From Listeria farberi (GTDB taxonomy: Bacteria; Bacillota; Bacilli; Lactobacillales; Listeriaceae), in the NCBI RefSeq assembly GCF_014229245.1, contig NZ_JAARZJ010000004.1:62001-126000 (forward strand): a stretch of 64,000 bases of DNA, read 5' to 3'. The notes under the pieces are model-generated. The model saw nothing but the letters and a program-made list of their open reading frames with translations, made no database searches and had not been told where the DNA came from. Within the stretch, counting starts at the first letter, position 1. The number at the start of each line of letters is the position of its first letter. The translations under genes and the position numbers were made by a program. Of the stretch, positions 27,127-34,991 are shown piece after piece.

Positions 27127-27339
27127 ATGGCAAAGGCACATGTTGGAGACATTATTGAATTTAAGGATGGCTTAACAGGAATTGTTGAAAAACTCAACGA
27201 AAATTCTGTTATTGTCGACTTAACTTATATGGAAAATTTTAAAGATTTAGGAATTGAAGAAAAAACAGTGGTAAATCACAAAAATTATCAAATTATCCAT
27301 TCTGTGGAAGAAGACGACGAAGAAGAAACAGAAGAATAA
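27127..27339 (+). CDS. ykvS: YkvS-like DUF2187 small protein
   Basis: A 70-residue protein starting MAKAHVGDIIEFKDGLTGIV and ending in a run of Asp and Glu (EEDDEEETEE). It matches the YkvS/DUF2187 family, predicted beta-rich and KOW-like; function unknown. The start ATG 27127 has AAGGAG about ten bases upstream and fits family length. An in-frame ATG at 27067 also has a GGAAGG upstream, so a 20-residue longer form is not excluded. Confidence 0.85.
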   Translation: MAKAHVGDIIEFKDGLTGIVEKLNENSVIVDLTYMENFKDLGIEEKTVVNHKNYQIIHSVEEDDEEETEE

Positions 27340-27353
27340 AAATGTATTTCTAC

Positions 27354-27406
27354 TTGCGCAAAAATAAAGCATTTTCTTTTGGATAATGCTTTATGTTTTT
27401 GCGTTT
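27354..27406 (+). terminator. Terminator after ykvS
   Basis: ATAAAGCATT (27364-27373) pairs with AATGCTTTAT (27385-27394), extended by CGCAAAAA/TTTTTGCG outside, then TTTTTT. Confidence 0.85.
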
Positions 27407-27443
27407 TTTATATGTTTGAAAACGGGAAAAGGAGCGTTTTAAT

Positions 27444-28910
27444 GTGGAAAATAAAAAGAAAATTGCCATTATTGGAGCTGGTCCAGGCGGTTTAGCTGCT
27501 GGTATGCTTTTAAGCCAACTTGGTTATCAAGTAAATATTTACGAAAAAAATGACCGTATTGGCGGTAGAACTGCTCTTCATAAAATGGGTAAATATTCAT
27601 TTGATGTCGGCCCTTCTGCATTAACCATGACGCATGTTTTGACTTCTCTTTTTATGGATTGTAACCGTAATATTTTGGATTATGTTGCCCTTTTACCAAT
27701 CAACCCAATACACACGCTTTATTTTAAAGATATTACTTTTCCACTTTATAGCGATTACTCTGCGACGAAAACGGTTATTAAAACCTACTTTCCTGGCGAA
27801 GAAGATGGTTTTGATCGTTTTATGAAAGAAAATACGAAAAAAATGCTCTATATTTCGCCACTTAATCAATTTAATTACAGTTCATTATTTGATTTCTTCC
27901 GTCCAACTACCATACGCGCACTTCCAAGCTTATCTCTCGGACGTTCTTTAATGGATGATTTAGCCAGATATTTTAATAGTAAATATCTTCGTATCGCTTT
28001 TTCCTTACAAATGCGTTATTTAGGCATGTCTCCATGGGATATCCCAGCAGCTTATAGCATTATCCCTTTCTCTGAATATTATTTTGGTACTTTTCATCCA
28101 ATCGGTGGTCAAAATAAAATTGTTGAAGCAATGCAACAAGTGGTTATGGAAAATAAAGGGAAATTCTACTTTAATTCTGAAGTAACTTCCTTTGAAACGA
28201 ATGGAAATGAAATTACAGGGGCAATGCTCGCTAGTGGCCAATCAATTAAAGCTGATTATTACTTTACTAATTTAGATTTTATGTATTCGTTAACCAATAA
28301 AACGACAGTAAAAGAGAAAGAAAAGGAATATTCTGCTTCTGCTTTTATGCTGTATCTTGGACTGAAAACAGTTCTACCTTTTTCACATCAATCCATTATT
28401 TTTCCTGATAATTACCGTGAATTTGCTAACAATACCATCCATAAAAAAAACCTTTCTAAAGACTTAGCTATTCATATAACTAACCCTTCAGCAACAGATA
28501 ACACAATGGCACCCATTAATCATTCAAGTATACGGATTATGGTTTCAGTTCCTAACAATACAAGTAATATTGATTGGAAAGAACAAACCCCTGATTTTCG
28601 TCAATTAATTCTAGATACAGTGAAAGAGCGGTTAGAGGTTCCTGATTTAGAGAATTATATTGAAGAAGAATATATTATTACTCCCACTGATTGGGAAGAA
28701 AAGTATCATGTAAAATACGGGGCAATATTCGGTTTACAACATTTATGGAATCAACAAGGTTTCTTACACCCGACAAAAAAGGCGCCTAAGTTTAAGAACT
28801 TGTTTGTAATCGGAGCCGGAGCTATGGCTAGTAGTTCTCTTCCTTTCATTATTGAAAATGCCCAAATAGCTACCAGAAAGTTTTTACAAAAAGAAAAGAA
28901 ATCCAAGTAA
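27444..28910 (+). CDS. CrtN/CrtI-like phytoene desaturase family FAD oxidoreductase
   Basis: A 488-residue flavoprotein: N-terminal dinucleotide motif IAIIGAGPGGLAAGMLLSQLGYQV with EKNDRIGGRT, a middle substrate domain, and the C-terminal FAD signature NLFVIGAGAMASSSLPFIIENAQIAT. This is the carotenoid desaturase (CrtI/CrtN) family. No squalene- or phytoene-synthase gene is visible in the window, so the substrate is open. The start is GTG 27444, with AAGGAG nine bases upstream. No clear promoter fits in the 40 bp after the ykvS terminator, so it may rely on read-through. It converges on a CruF-like gene. Confidence 0.87.
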   Translation: MENKKKIAIIGAGPGGLAAGMLLSQLGYQVNIYEKNDRIGGRTALHKMGKYSFDVGPSALTMTHVLTSLFMDCNRNILDYVALLPINPIHTLYFKDITFPLYSDYSATKTVIKTYFPGEEDGFDRFMKENTKKMLYISPLNQFNYSSLFDFFRPTTIRALPSLSLGRSLMDDLARYFNSKYLRIAFSLQMRYLGMSPWDIPAAYSIIPFSEYYFGTFHPIGGQNKIVEAMQQVVMENKGKFYFNSEVTSFETNGNEITGAMLASGQSIKADYYFTNLDFMYSLTNKTTVKEKEKEYSASAFMLYLGLKTVLPFSHQSIIFPDNYREFANNTIHKKNLSKDLAIHITNPSATDNTMAPINHSSIRIMVSVPNNTSNIDWKEQTPDFRQLILDTVKERLEVPDLENYIEEEYIITPTDWEEKYHVKYGAIFGLQHLWNQQGFLHPTKKAPKFKNLFVIGAGAMASSSLPFIIENAQIATRKFLQKEKKSK

Positions 28911-28936
28911 CTAATTAGTTACTTGGATTTCTTTTT
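28895..28936. terminator. Perfect 42-bp palindromic terminator between convergent genes
   Basis: A perfect palindrome centred between 28915 and 28916, 21 bp per arm, A-rich then T-rich, containing the stop codons of both the desaturase and the CruF-like gene. Confidence 0.92.
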
Positions 28937-29710
28937 AGGTTGCGTTTCTTTTTCCAGGCTAAAGAAATAACAAGCTGTAAAAATGATATTCGAAATAATA
29001 ATAATAGCAATCGATGTCCATAAATCAAGATAAAACGACAAAAAGACAAAGAAAGCGATAATAATCCAATAAACAATAACAATTTCTGATTTTAAATCTG
29101 GATATTTAAGTCGTTCCCAACTATCCGTTAAACTTAAAATAAAATAAATCATTAAATGTAAAATTAAACCTAAAAGCCACCAATTTATAAAATCAGATAG
29201 CTGCAATATTGTAAAACCATTTTGAGTAATATACAATTGTTTAGATTGCATCGTGATTGGTTCAATTAAGACTTCAAAAATCATCACCATCGTAGCTGCA
29301 ATAAAAGAATAAATTCCACCGCGAATCCAATCAATATTGATTTTAAGTGTGATTTCGCGAGCAATAATATGGGTTCCAGCAATCATTCCGACCCAAATAA
29401 ATCCCATAGTAATGGGAATCCCGTACAAACTCCCGCCGAGCGTAGAGCCAATATATTCATCCGTATAACTTAGTTGCATCCATTCAATACAAGTACTAAC
29501 AACAAAAATAAGTAATGTAATAGCAGAACCCAGCCATTTGCCATATTGCATAATAAAGAAAACTGCTGCAAAAATACCAGTAAACACTAAAAATAGTGAT
29601 TGAATGGTTGTTAAACGCGGCGGGATAATGTGTAAAGAAACTAGCAATACACTACCTAAAAACCAGAATATATATACCCAAAGTAAAAATTTGTAGTTTT
29701 TTTCTAACAT
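28919..29710 (-). CDS. CruF/DUF422-like carotenoid-type membrane protein
   Basis: A 263-residue protein with about seven or eight membrane helices. The segment EWMQLSYTDEYIGSTLGGSLYGIPITMGFIW follows the CruF/DUF422 pattern (E, aromatic, Y-x-Y-like, L-G, G-x-P, W), and a second conserved stretch IEPITMQ..ISNWWLL-like LSDFINWWLLGL follows. CruF enzymes hydrate carotenoid ends; other members have unknown substrates. The family call is by motif pattern only. It has its own promoter and shares a palindromic terminator with the desaturase it faces. Confidence 0.65.
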   Translation of the reverse strand: MLEKNYKFLLWVYIFWFLGSVLLVSLHIIPPRLTTIQSLFLVFTGIFAAVFFIMQYGKWLGSAITLLIFVVSTCIEWMQLSYTDEYIGSTLGGSLYGIPITMGFIWVGMIAGTHIIAREITLKINIDWIRGGIYSFIAATMVMIFEVLIEPITMQSKQLYITQNGFTILQLSDFINWWLLGLILHLMIYFILSLTDSWERLKYPDLKSEIVIVYWIIIAFFVFLSFYLDLWTSIAIIIISNIIFTACYFFSLEKETQPKKKSK

Positions 29711-29733
29711 CTATGAACCACTCCTATTTTTTA

Positions 29734-29761
29734 ATTATATAGGATTTATTAAATTGCACAA
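29734..29761 (-). promoter_or_regulatory. Promoter for the CruF-like gene
   Basis: On the minus strand TTGTGC (29756-29761), 16-bp spacer, TATAAT (29734-29739). Confidence 0.75.
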
Positions 29762-29787
29762 CTTTTATCTTAACTTTTGTTTAATTG

Positions 29788-29816
29788 TTGCCAAACGATT
29801 TCATTTGTTTTAAAGT
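29788..29816 (+). promoter_or_regulatory. Promoter for the CAAX-type protease
   Basis: TTGCCA (29788-29793), 17-bp spacer, TAAAGT (29811-29816), about 40 bp before the start. Confidence 0.55.
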
Positions 29817-29854
29817 AGTATGAGAAGTATTTGTTAAGAAGAGGTGTAAAGTAT

Positions 29855-30466
29855 TTGAAGAGCATCAAGATTGATTATAAACTTGTACTGGGACTTATTT
29901 TATGTGCCCTACTTGTTATATTAACATATCAGTTCCCTCGTGTTTTTTGGTATTTATATGGGGCTGGGATGTTATTTTTACTTAGTTTTGTGATATTTAA
30001 TGATGATTTAAAAAAGGAATTTTCGTTTGTTAAAGGCATTTTACCTGGAATTTTTTCTGGGATTGTTCTTTATATTATTTTTTACATAGGCGCCTTTATT
30101 ATTAAAGTTATGCCAGGCGGTCTAGAACATTCAGTAGAAGCTGCATTTAATAAATATTCCACCCATTCTTTAGTAATATGGTTGCTCTTAATTGTTGCGA
30201 TTATTCCAGGCGAAGAAATTTTCTGGCGTGGCTTTGTATTAAAACGTTTGAACCACTATTTTAATCATTGGTTCTCTAATATTTTTGCAGCCTTACTTTG
30301 TATGGTCATGATGTTACCTAGTGGTAATTTTGCAGCCATAATTGGTATTTTTGTCGCATCTCTTGTATGGAATGTAATGTACTCTTACAGGCCAAGTCTC
30401 CTCATGGTTTATCTGTCGCATTTAACTTTTGCTTTTTTACTACTCGCAGCATTACCAATTTATTAA
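29855..30466 (+). CDS. CAAX/CPBP family intramembrane metalloprotease-like protein
   Basis: A 203-residue membrane protein with six or more helices and the CPBP motif EEIFWRGFVLKRL (E-E-x-x-x-R) near residue 117, followed by the His-containing motif 3 in LLMVYLSHLTF. This fits the CPBP/Abi family, which includes prenyl-protein proteases and bacteriocin immunity proteins. The start TTG 29855 has AAGAGGTG about eight bases upstream; an in-frame TTG at 29831 has no ribosome site. Divergent from the CruF-like gene. Confidence 0.82.
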   Translation: MKSIKIDYKLVLGLILCALLVILTYQFPRVFWYLYGAGMLFLLSFVIFNDDLKKEFSFVKGILPGIFSGIVLYIIFYIGAFIIKVMPGGLEHSVEAAFNKYSTHSLVIWLLLIVAIIPGEEIFWRGFVLKRLNHYFNHWFSNIFAALLCMVMMLPSGNFAAIIGIFVASLVWNVMYSYRPSLLMVYLSHLTFAFLLLAALPIY

Positions 30467-30472
30467 AAACTT

Positions 30473-30507
30473 AGAAACATTCCTTTTTTTATAGGGATGT
30501 TTTTTTA
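30473..30507 (+). terminator. Terminator after the CAAX-type gene
   Basis: AAACAT-T-CC (30475-30483) pairs with GG-G-ATGTTT (30494-30503), followed by T-run. Confidence 0.8.
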
Positions 30508-30529
30508 TGAAAAATTTAAAGCAAAATAC

Positions 30530-30558
30530 TTGAAAGTCAAAATAGGTCAGTATATAAT
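30530..30558 (+). promoter_or_regulatory. clpE promoter
   Basis: TTGAAA (30530-30535), exact 17-bp spacer, TATAAT (30553-30558). Confidence 0.9.
30535..30551 (+). promoter_or_regulatory. CtsR operator 1 (in the clpE promoter spacer)
   Basis: AGTCAAA-ATA-GGTCAGT matches the CtsR heptad direct repeat (A/G)GTCAAAnAn(A/G)GTCAAA with a weaker second half. It covers the -35/-10 spacer. Confidence 0.7.
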
Positions 30559-30568
30559 ATATTTGTAA

Positions 30569-30585
30569 GGTCAAAGATAGTCAAA
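30569..30585 (+). promoter_or_regulatory. CtsR operator 2
   Basis: GGTCAAA-GAT-AGTCAAA matches the CtsR consensus fully, just downstream of the expected transcription start. Two operators imply tight heat-shock repression of clpE. Confidence 0.9.
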
Positions 30586-30629
30586 GTCAAGACCTTTCAT
30601 TTCTCATTTTTAAAAGGAGGAAATTAACT

Positions 30630-32798
30630 ATGAACTGTGAAAAATGCAATCAAAATCCAGCAACAATCCAATTATATATGAATATTAATGGCAAGCGTGT
30701 AGAAATGCCGCTTTGTGCCTCTTGTTATGCAGAAGTTAGAAACCAAGCAAACTTTGGAGCGAATGAGTTCTCCGGAGCAAGTGGTTCCCCGTTCGACGAT
30801 ATTTTCCGTCAACTAAGTGGTGCTGCAAATCAAGCAAACCGCGAACAAAGAAACCAAGCACAAGTGCAGACACAAACTGCTGGCGGCGGTAATGGTTTAC
30901 TTGATGAATTTGGAACTAACTTAACAGATATGGCAAAAAATGATCAATTAGACCCTGTCATTGGCCGGGATAAAGAAATTAAACGTGTCATTGAAATATT
31001 GAACCGACGTAATAAAAACAATCCAGTCTTAATTGGTGAACCAGGTGTTGGTAAAACTGCCGTAGTAGAAGGACTTGCAAATGCGATTGTCGCAGAAGAA
31101 GTCCCAAACAAATTAATGAACAAAGAAGTTATCTTACTCGATGTCGCTTCCCTTGTTTCTGGAACAGGTATCCGCGGTCAATTTGAAGAACGCATGAAAC
31201 AACTAATTAAAGAACTTCAAGAGCGTAAAAACACGATTTTATTTATTGATGAAGTGCATACTATTGTTGGCGCAGGTTCCGCAGAGGGCTCGATGGACGC
31301 AGGAAACATATTAAAACCAGCTCTAGCACGAGGCGACTTACAAATGATTGGCGCAACTACACTAAAAGAATATCGCACAATTGAGAAAGATGCTGCTCTT
31401 GAACGTCGTTTCCAACCAGTAACAGTAAACGAACCATCCACAAAAGAAACGCTTACTATTTTAAACGGCTTGAAACCCAAATATGAGGATTTTCATGAAG
31501 TTGTCTACTCTCCGGAATCTTTAGCAGCGGCAGTTGAATTAAGTTCCCGCTACATTCAAGACCGTCATTTACCAGATAAAGCAATTGATTTAATGGATGA
31601 AGTAGGTTCCAAATATAATCTTTCTATTGAAAAACTGGATGAAAATACCGTTAGTGAACGTGTTGCTCGTCTAGAAGAAGAAAAAAATCAAGCTCTTCAA
31701 ATGGAAAACTACGAAAAAGCAGCCAAAGTTCGTGACGAAATTACTCGTTTAGAAGAGAATAAAACAAGCAATTCTTTCTCAGAACGCCCAGTTATCCAAG
31801 CATCAGATATTCAAGCAATTATTGAAGAAAAAACAGGTATTCCAGTGGGACGTTTACAAGAAGATGAACAATCCAAAATGAAAAACTTAGAAAGTAACTT
31901 AACTGGAAAAGTCATTGGTCAAGAAGATGCCGTGAAAAAAGTAGCGAAAGCAATCCGTCGTAGCCGTGTTGGGTTAAAAGCTAAAAATCGCCCAATTGGT
32001 TCCTTCCTATTTGTTGGACCAACTGGTGTCGGAAAAACAGAACTTGGTCGTACGCTAGCTCGTGAATTGTTTGGTACTACTGAAGCGATGATTCGTTTAG
32101 ACATGAGTGAATTCATGGAAAAACACAGCGTCTCTAAATTAATCGGTTCTCCTCCAGGATATGTTGGTCACGAAGAAGCTGGGCAATTAACGGAAAAAGT
32201 TCGTCGCAATCCTTATAGCATCATCCTTTTAGACGAAATTGAAAAAGCACATCCAGATGTTCAGCATATGTTTTTACAAATTTTAGAAGATGGCCGTCTA
32301 ACTGATTCACAAGGACGTACAGTAAGTTTTAAAGATACAGTGATTATCATGACGAGTAATGCTGGAACGACAGATACAGAAGCTTCTGTTGGCTTTAATA
32401 CAGCGACTGATAATAAACTTGAAAAAGGCTCAGATATTCTTGCAAAACTAGGTGCATACTTTAAACCAGAATTCTTAAACCGTTTAGATAGCGTTATTGA
32501 ATTTAAATCTCTCGAAAAAGACGATTTAGTACAAATTATCGACTTAATGCTCGTTGATTTAAATGCAATGCTAGCACAAGAAGGTGTAACTATAGAAGTA
32601 TCTAAAGAAGTCAAAGAACATTTAATTGAGCTTGGATATGACCCTAAATTTGGTGCTAGACCACTTCGCCGCACAATCCAAGAACATTTAGAAGATGCGA
32701 TTGCCGATAGTTTAATCGATCAACCAGAAGCGAAGAACTTAAATGCCACACTAAATGAAGATAAAAATATTGTTATAACTGAACAAGTAACAGTTTAA
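30630..32798 (+). CDS. clpE: ClpE ATP-dependent protease ATPase subunit
   Basis: A 722-residue Hsp100 protein. The N-terminal zinc finger (CEKC..CASC, residues 3-33) is the ClpE hallmark. Then AAA-1 with Walker A GEPGVGKT (about 135-142), a UVR coiled segment ([18 protein letters not shown]), and AAA-2 with GPTGVGKT and the C-terminal D2-small domain. It unfolds proteins for ClpP under stress and in Listeria is needed for growth at high temperature. AAAGGAGG precedes the ATG. Monocistronic, under CtsR. Confidence 0.97.
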   Translation: MNCEKCNQNPATIQLYMNINGKRVEMPLCASCYAEVRNQANFGANEFSGASGSPFDDIFRQLSGAANQANREQRNQAQVQTQTAGGGNGLLDEFGTNLTDMAKNDQLDPVIGRDKEIKRVIEILNRRNKNNPVLIGEPGVGKTAVVEGLANAIVAEEVPNKLMNKEVILLDVASLVSGTGIRGQFEERMKQLIKELQERKNTILFIDEVHTIVGAGSAEGSMDAGNILKPALARGDLQMIGATTLKEYRTIEKDAALERRFQPVTVNEPSTKETLTILNGLKPKYEDFHEVVYSPESLAAAVELSSRYIQDRHLPDKAIDLMDEVGSKYNLSIEKLDENTVSERVARLEEEKNQALQMENYEKAAKVRDEITRLEENKTSNSFSERPVIQASDIQAIIEEKTGIPVGRLQEDEQSKMKNLESNLTGKVIGQEDAVKKVAKAIRRSRVGLKAKNRPIGSFLFVGPTGVGKTELGRTLARELFGTTEAMIRLDMSEFMEKHSVSKLIGSPPGYVGHEEAGQLTEKVRRNPYSIILLDEIEKAHPDVQHMFLQILEDGRLTDSQGRTVSFKDTVIIMTSNAGTTDTEASVGFNTATDNKLEKGSDILAKLGAYFKPEFLNRLDSVIEFKSLEKDDLVQIIDLMLVDLNAMLAQEGVTIEVSKEVKEHLIELGYDPKFGARPLRRTIQEHLEDAIADSLIDQPEAKNLNATLNEDKNIVITEQVTV

Positions 32799-32800
32799 TA

Positions 32801-32836
32801 AAAAAGGCTTGCGTTAACTGAAACGCAAGCCTTTTT
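32801..32836. terminator. Bidirectional terminator, clpE / ogt
   Basis: AAAAAGGCTTGCGTT (32801-32815) pairs with AACGCAAGCCTTTTT (32822-32836). Confidence 0.92.
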
Positions 32837-33293
32837 CTAATGCAAGTAAATATTGTTTCTTATCGATGTCCGCTCCGTTGTACCCACCGAGCGTCCCATC
32901 ACTTTTTACACACCTATGACATGGAATAAGTAGAGGAATAGGATTAGCACGATTAGCTTGTCCCACCGCTTGCACTGCTTTTGGACTCCCAGCGGCTATT
33001 GCTATATCTTTATAACTAACAACTACCCCATATGGAATTTCACTAAGTGCTTGCCAGACACGTTGTTGGAAAGCAGTCCCTTGTAAGAAAATTGGTAAAT
33101 CAAATACTTCCCGCTCCCCGACAAAATAACCCGCTAATTGTTCTAGAAGCTGCTGATATATTTCTATCTCGCCCTCCTCTCCTGCTAAAATCTCCCAATT
33201 AACCGGCTCATCGTATGAAATCTTTGTAATATGCGCATTCTCTATAATAATAAACAATGTACCCACCGGTGAATAGCTTGTTTGTTTTAACAT
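32814..33293 (-). CDS. ogt: Methylated-DNA-[protein]-cysteine S-methyltransferase
   Basis: A 159-residue Ogt/AGT repair protein with helix-turn-helix FQQRVWQALSEIPYGVVVSY, the asparagine hinge GQANRANPIPLLIPCHRCV with the methyl-acceptor Cys in PCHR, and GGYNG. It removes O6-alkyl groups from guanine in DNA in a single-use reaction. The start is ATG 33293, with GGAAGGA ten bases upstream; in-frame ATGs at 33299 and 33374 are spaced less well. Its end overlaps the terminator shared with clpE. Confidence 0.93.
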   Translation of the reverse strand: MLKQTSYSPVGTLFIIIENAHITKISYDEPVNWEILAGEEGEIEIYQQLLEQLAGYFVGEREVFDLPIFLQGTAFQQRVWQALSEIPYGVVVSYKDIAIAAGSPKAVQAVGQANRANPIPLLIPCHRCVKSDGTLGGYNGADIDKKQYLLALEKGLRFS

Positions 33294-33478
33294 TTCCATA
33301 CTTCCTTCCGCATATGATAATGCTATAAAGATAGCACTTCTTTTAATAATGCGCAAACGGATGTCATCACTCATTAATATTTGATACTTTTTGTTATCGA
33401 ACTGTTGGATATTCGTTACAGATTCTGGGGTAAAATAAAAAAGATACTTCCAACTTAGAATAGAAAGGAATGTTTTTT

Positions 33479-34510
33479 ATGGAACAAACCGGGATTAAAC
33501 GAGAAAGTTACTTTGACAATGCTAAGTTCATCCTAATTTTCTTAGTGGTATTTGGACATTTTCTTCAAACATTTATTGCAGAATATGCTGGAGTTCGTGT
33601 CCTTTACATTTATATTTATACTTTTCATATGCCTGCCTTTATATTAATCTCTGGTTTTTTTGCTAAAAGTTTTGGGAAACCTGGATATTTAAAAAAGACA
33701 ATGAAAAAATTAATTTTACCATATGTTTTTTTTCAACTTATTTACAGTATCTTTTATTACTTTCTTTTAAATAAGGAGAATCTTTCTATTAAATTTTTAG
33801 ATCCAGAATGGTCGCTTTGGTTTTTACTTAGCTTATTTTTCTGGAATTTAATGTTGCTCATTTTTTCAAAAATCAAACCTTGGAAGTCTGTGAGTATTGC
33901 GCTTTTACTAGGACTGGTTGCTGGATACTTTGATATTATTGGTGGTTATTTAAGTTTATCTAGAACCCTTGTCTTCTTCCCATTCTTCTTAGTAGGCTAT
34001 TTTTTAAAAAAGGAACATTTTTACTTTCTTAAAACGCATATAGCTTCTATTATTGGGGGGATTTTCGTTGTATTATTACTGATTTTTATTACCATGCATC
34101 CGAATCTAAACGATAAATGGTTTTTAGGATCAAAACCATATGCTAACTTTGTCGAAGTGAAGTCGCTTGGCCTTTTCATCCGCGCGCTCGTCTACTTGAT
34201 TAGTTTTTGCTCTATCGCTGCTTTTTTCAGTTTTATCCCACAAAAAAGGTTATTTTTTACTAAATGGGGTAAAAATACGTTATATGTTTATTTGTTACAT
34301 GGCTTCTTTATTAAGTTCTTTCGTGAAGGGGGCCAAACTGACTTTCAATATAGCCCGTCTACGTTTTTACTATTATTTGGAATTACTTTTGGACTAACGG
34401 TGTTATTATCCAGCCGATTGGTAAAAACAGTTGTTCAGCCAGTGATTGAGCTTCGAGCCTCAATGCTGTATAACGTGTTTAGCCGATTAATAAAGCGGGA
34501 AAGTTATTAA
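33479..34510 (+). CDS. Acyltransferase family 3 membrane protein
   Basis: A 343-residue protein with about ten membrane helices, beginning with the acyltransferase_3 pattern ESYFDNAKFILIFLVVFGHFLQTF, where the His after helix 1 is the likely catalytic residue. It resembles WecH/OatA-type membrane domains but lacks an extracellular esterase domain. It probably acetylates a glycan or other envelope molecule; the substrate is unknown. The start ATG 33479 has AAAGGA nine bases upstream. Its 3' end contains the sigma-B promoter of the next gene. Confidence 0.85.
   Translation: MEQTGIKRESYFDNAKFILIFLVVFGHFLQTFIAEYAGVRVLYIYIYTFHMPAFILISGFFAKSFGKPGYLKKTMKKLILPYVFFQLIYSIFYYFLLNKENLSIKFLDPEWSLWFLLSLFFWNLMLLIFSKIKPWKSVSIALLLGLVAGYFDIIGGYLSLSRTLVFFPFFLVGYFLKKEHFYFLKTHIASIIGGIFVVLLLIFITMHPNLNDKWFLGSKPYANFVEVKSLGLFIRALVYLISFCSIAAFFSFIPQKRLFFTKWGKNTLYVYLLHGFFIKFFREGGQTDFQYSPSTFLLLFGITFGLTVLLSSRLVKTVVQPVIELRASMLYNVFSRLIKRESY
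34477..34502 (+). promoter_or_regulatory. Sigma-B promoter for the DUF4064 gene
   Basis: GTTTAG (34477-34482), 14-bp spacer, GGGAAA (34497-34502). It fits the sigma-B consensus GTTT..GGGWAW and lies in the last codons of the acyltransferase gene, about 40 bp before the downstream start. Confidence 0.82.
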
Positions 34511-34539
34511 ACATATAGATAGAAAAAGGAGGTTTTATT

Positions 34540-34908
34540 ATGGGCTCAAGAAAGCCAGAAATTATTATCGGATTAATTGGCTCCATCATTGGGATTGTAG
34601 TTGGTTTTTGGATTATTAATTATGGAGATTCAGTCACAGATTATATACAGACATTTACTTATTTACCAGGGGAATTAGGGAATGAGTTAGCGAACTTAGG
34701 GTGGATTACGTTAATCGCCTCCATCGTTGCATTAATTGCTTCTCTCCTTATCAAATCAGCTCCTCGTGGCTGGGGCGTAATCTTAGTAGTTATCGGTATC
34801 ATTTTATTCTTTGTTATTGGTACAGCTTGGATTGTTTCAGGTATCTTAATTACATTAACTGGTTTAATGGGAATTTTCAGAAGACCGATTCCAAAATCAA
34901 AATATTAA
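34540..34908 (+). CDS. DUF4064 small membrane protein, sigma-B type stress gene
   Basis: A 122-residue protein with three or four membrane helices (for example IIIGLIGSIIGIVVGFWII, LGWITLIASIVALIASLLI, WGVILVVIGIILFFVIGTAW) and a basic C-terminal end, as in DUF4064 proteins. Function unknown. AAGGAGG precedes the ATG. A sigma-B promoter lies directly upstream, so it is probably a general stress protein; from memory the orthologue lmo0994 is in the sigma-B regulon. Confidence 0.82.
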   Translation: MGSRKPEIIIGLIGSIIGIVVGFWIINYGDSVTDYIQTFTYLPGELGNELANLGWITLIASIVALIASLLIKSAPRGWGVILVVIGIILFFVIGTAWIVSGILITLTGLMGIFRRPIPKSKY

Positions 34909-34914
34909 TTTATT

Positions 34915-34946
34915 ATCCCCTAATCAAAATAGGTTAGGGGATTTTT
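34915..34946 (+). terminator. Terminator after the DUF4064 gene
   Basis: ATCCCCTAA (34915-34923) pairs with TTAGGGGAT (34934-34942), then TTTTT. Confidence 0.9.
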
Positions 34947-34951
34947 AATGC

Positions 34952-34987
34952 AAAAAAATCCTTTCCGCATCTTGCAGAAAGGATTTC
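34952..34987 (-). terminator. Terminator after ktrD
   Basis: AAATCCTTTC-C-GC pairs with GC-A-GAAAGGATTT (34974-34986), then seven T on the minus strand. Confidence 0.9.
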
Positions 34988-34991
34988 TATT

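Noticed and set aside
32261-32674. A 137-codon open frame opposite clpE
   Set aside because: Antisense shadow of the conserved AAA-2 domain.
33375-33478. Sigma-B promoter before the acyltransferase gene (GTTGGA..GGGTAA)
   Set aside because: The spacer would be about 18 bp, longer than usual for sigma-B, so it was not annotated.
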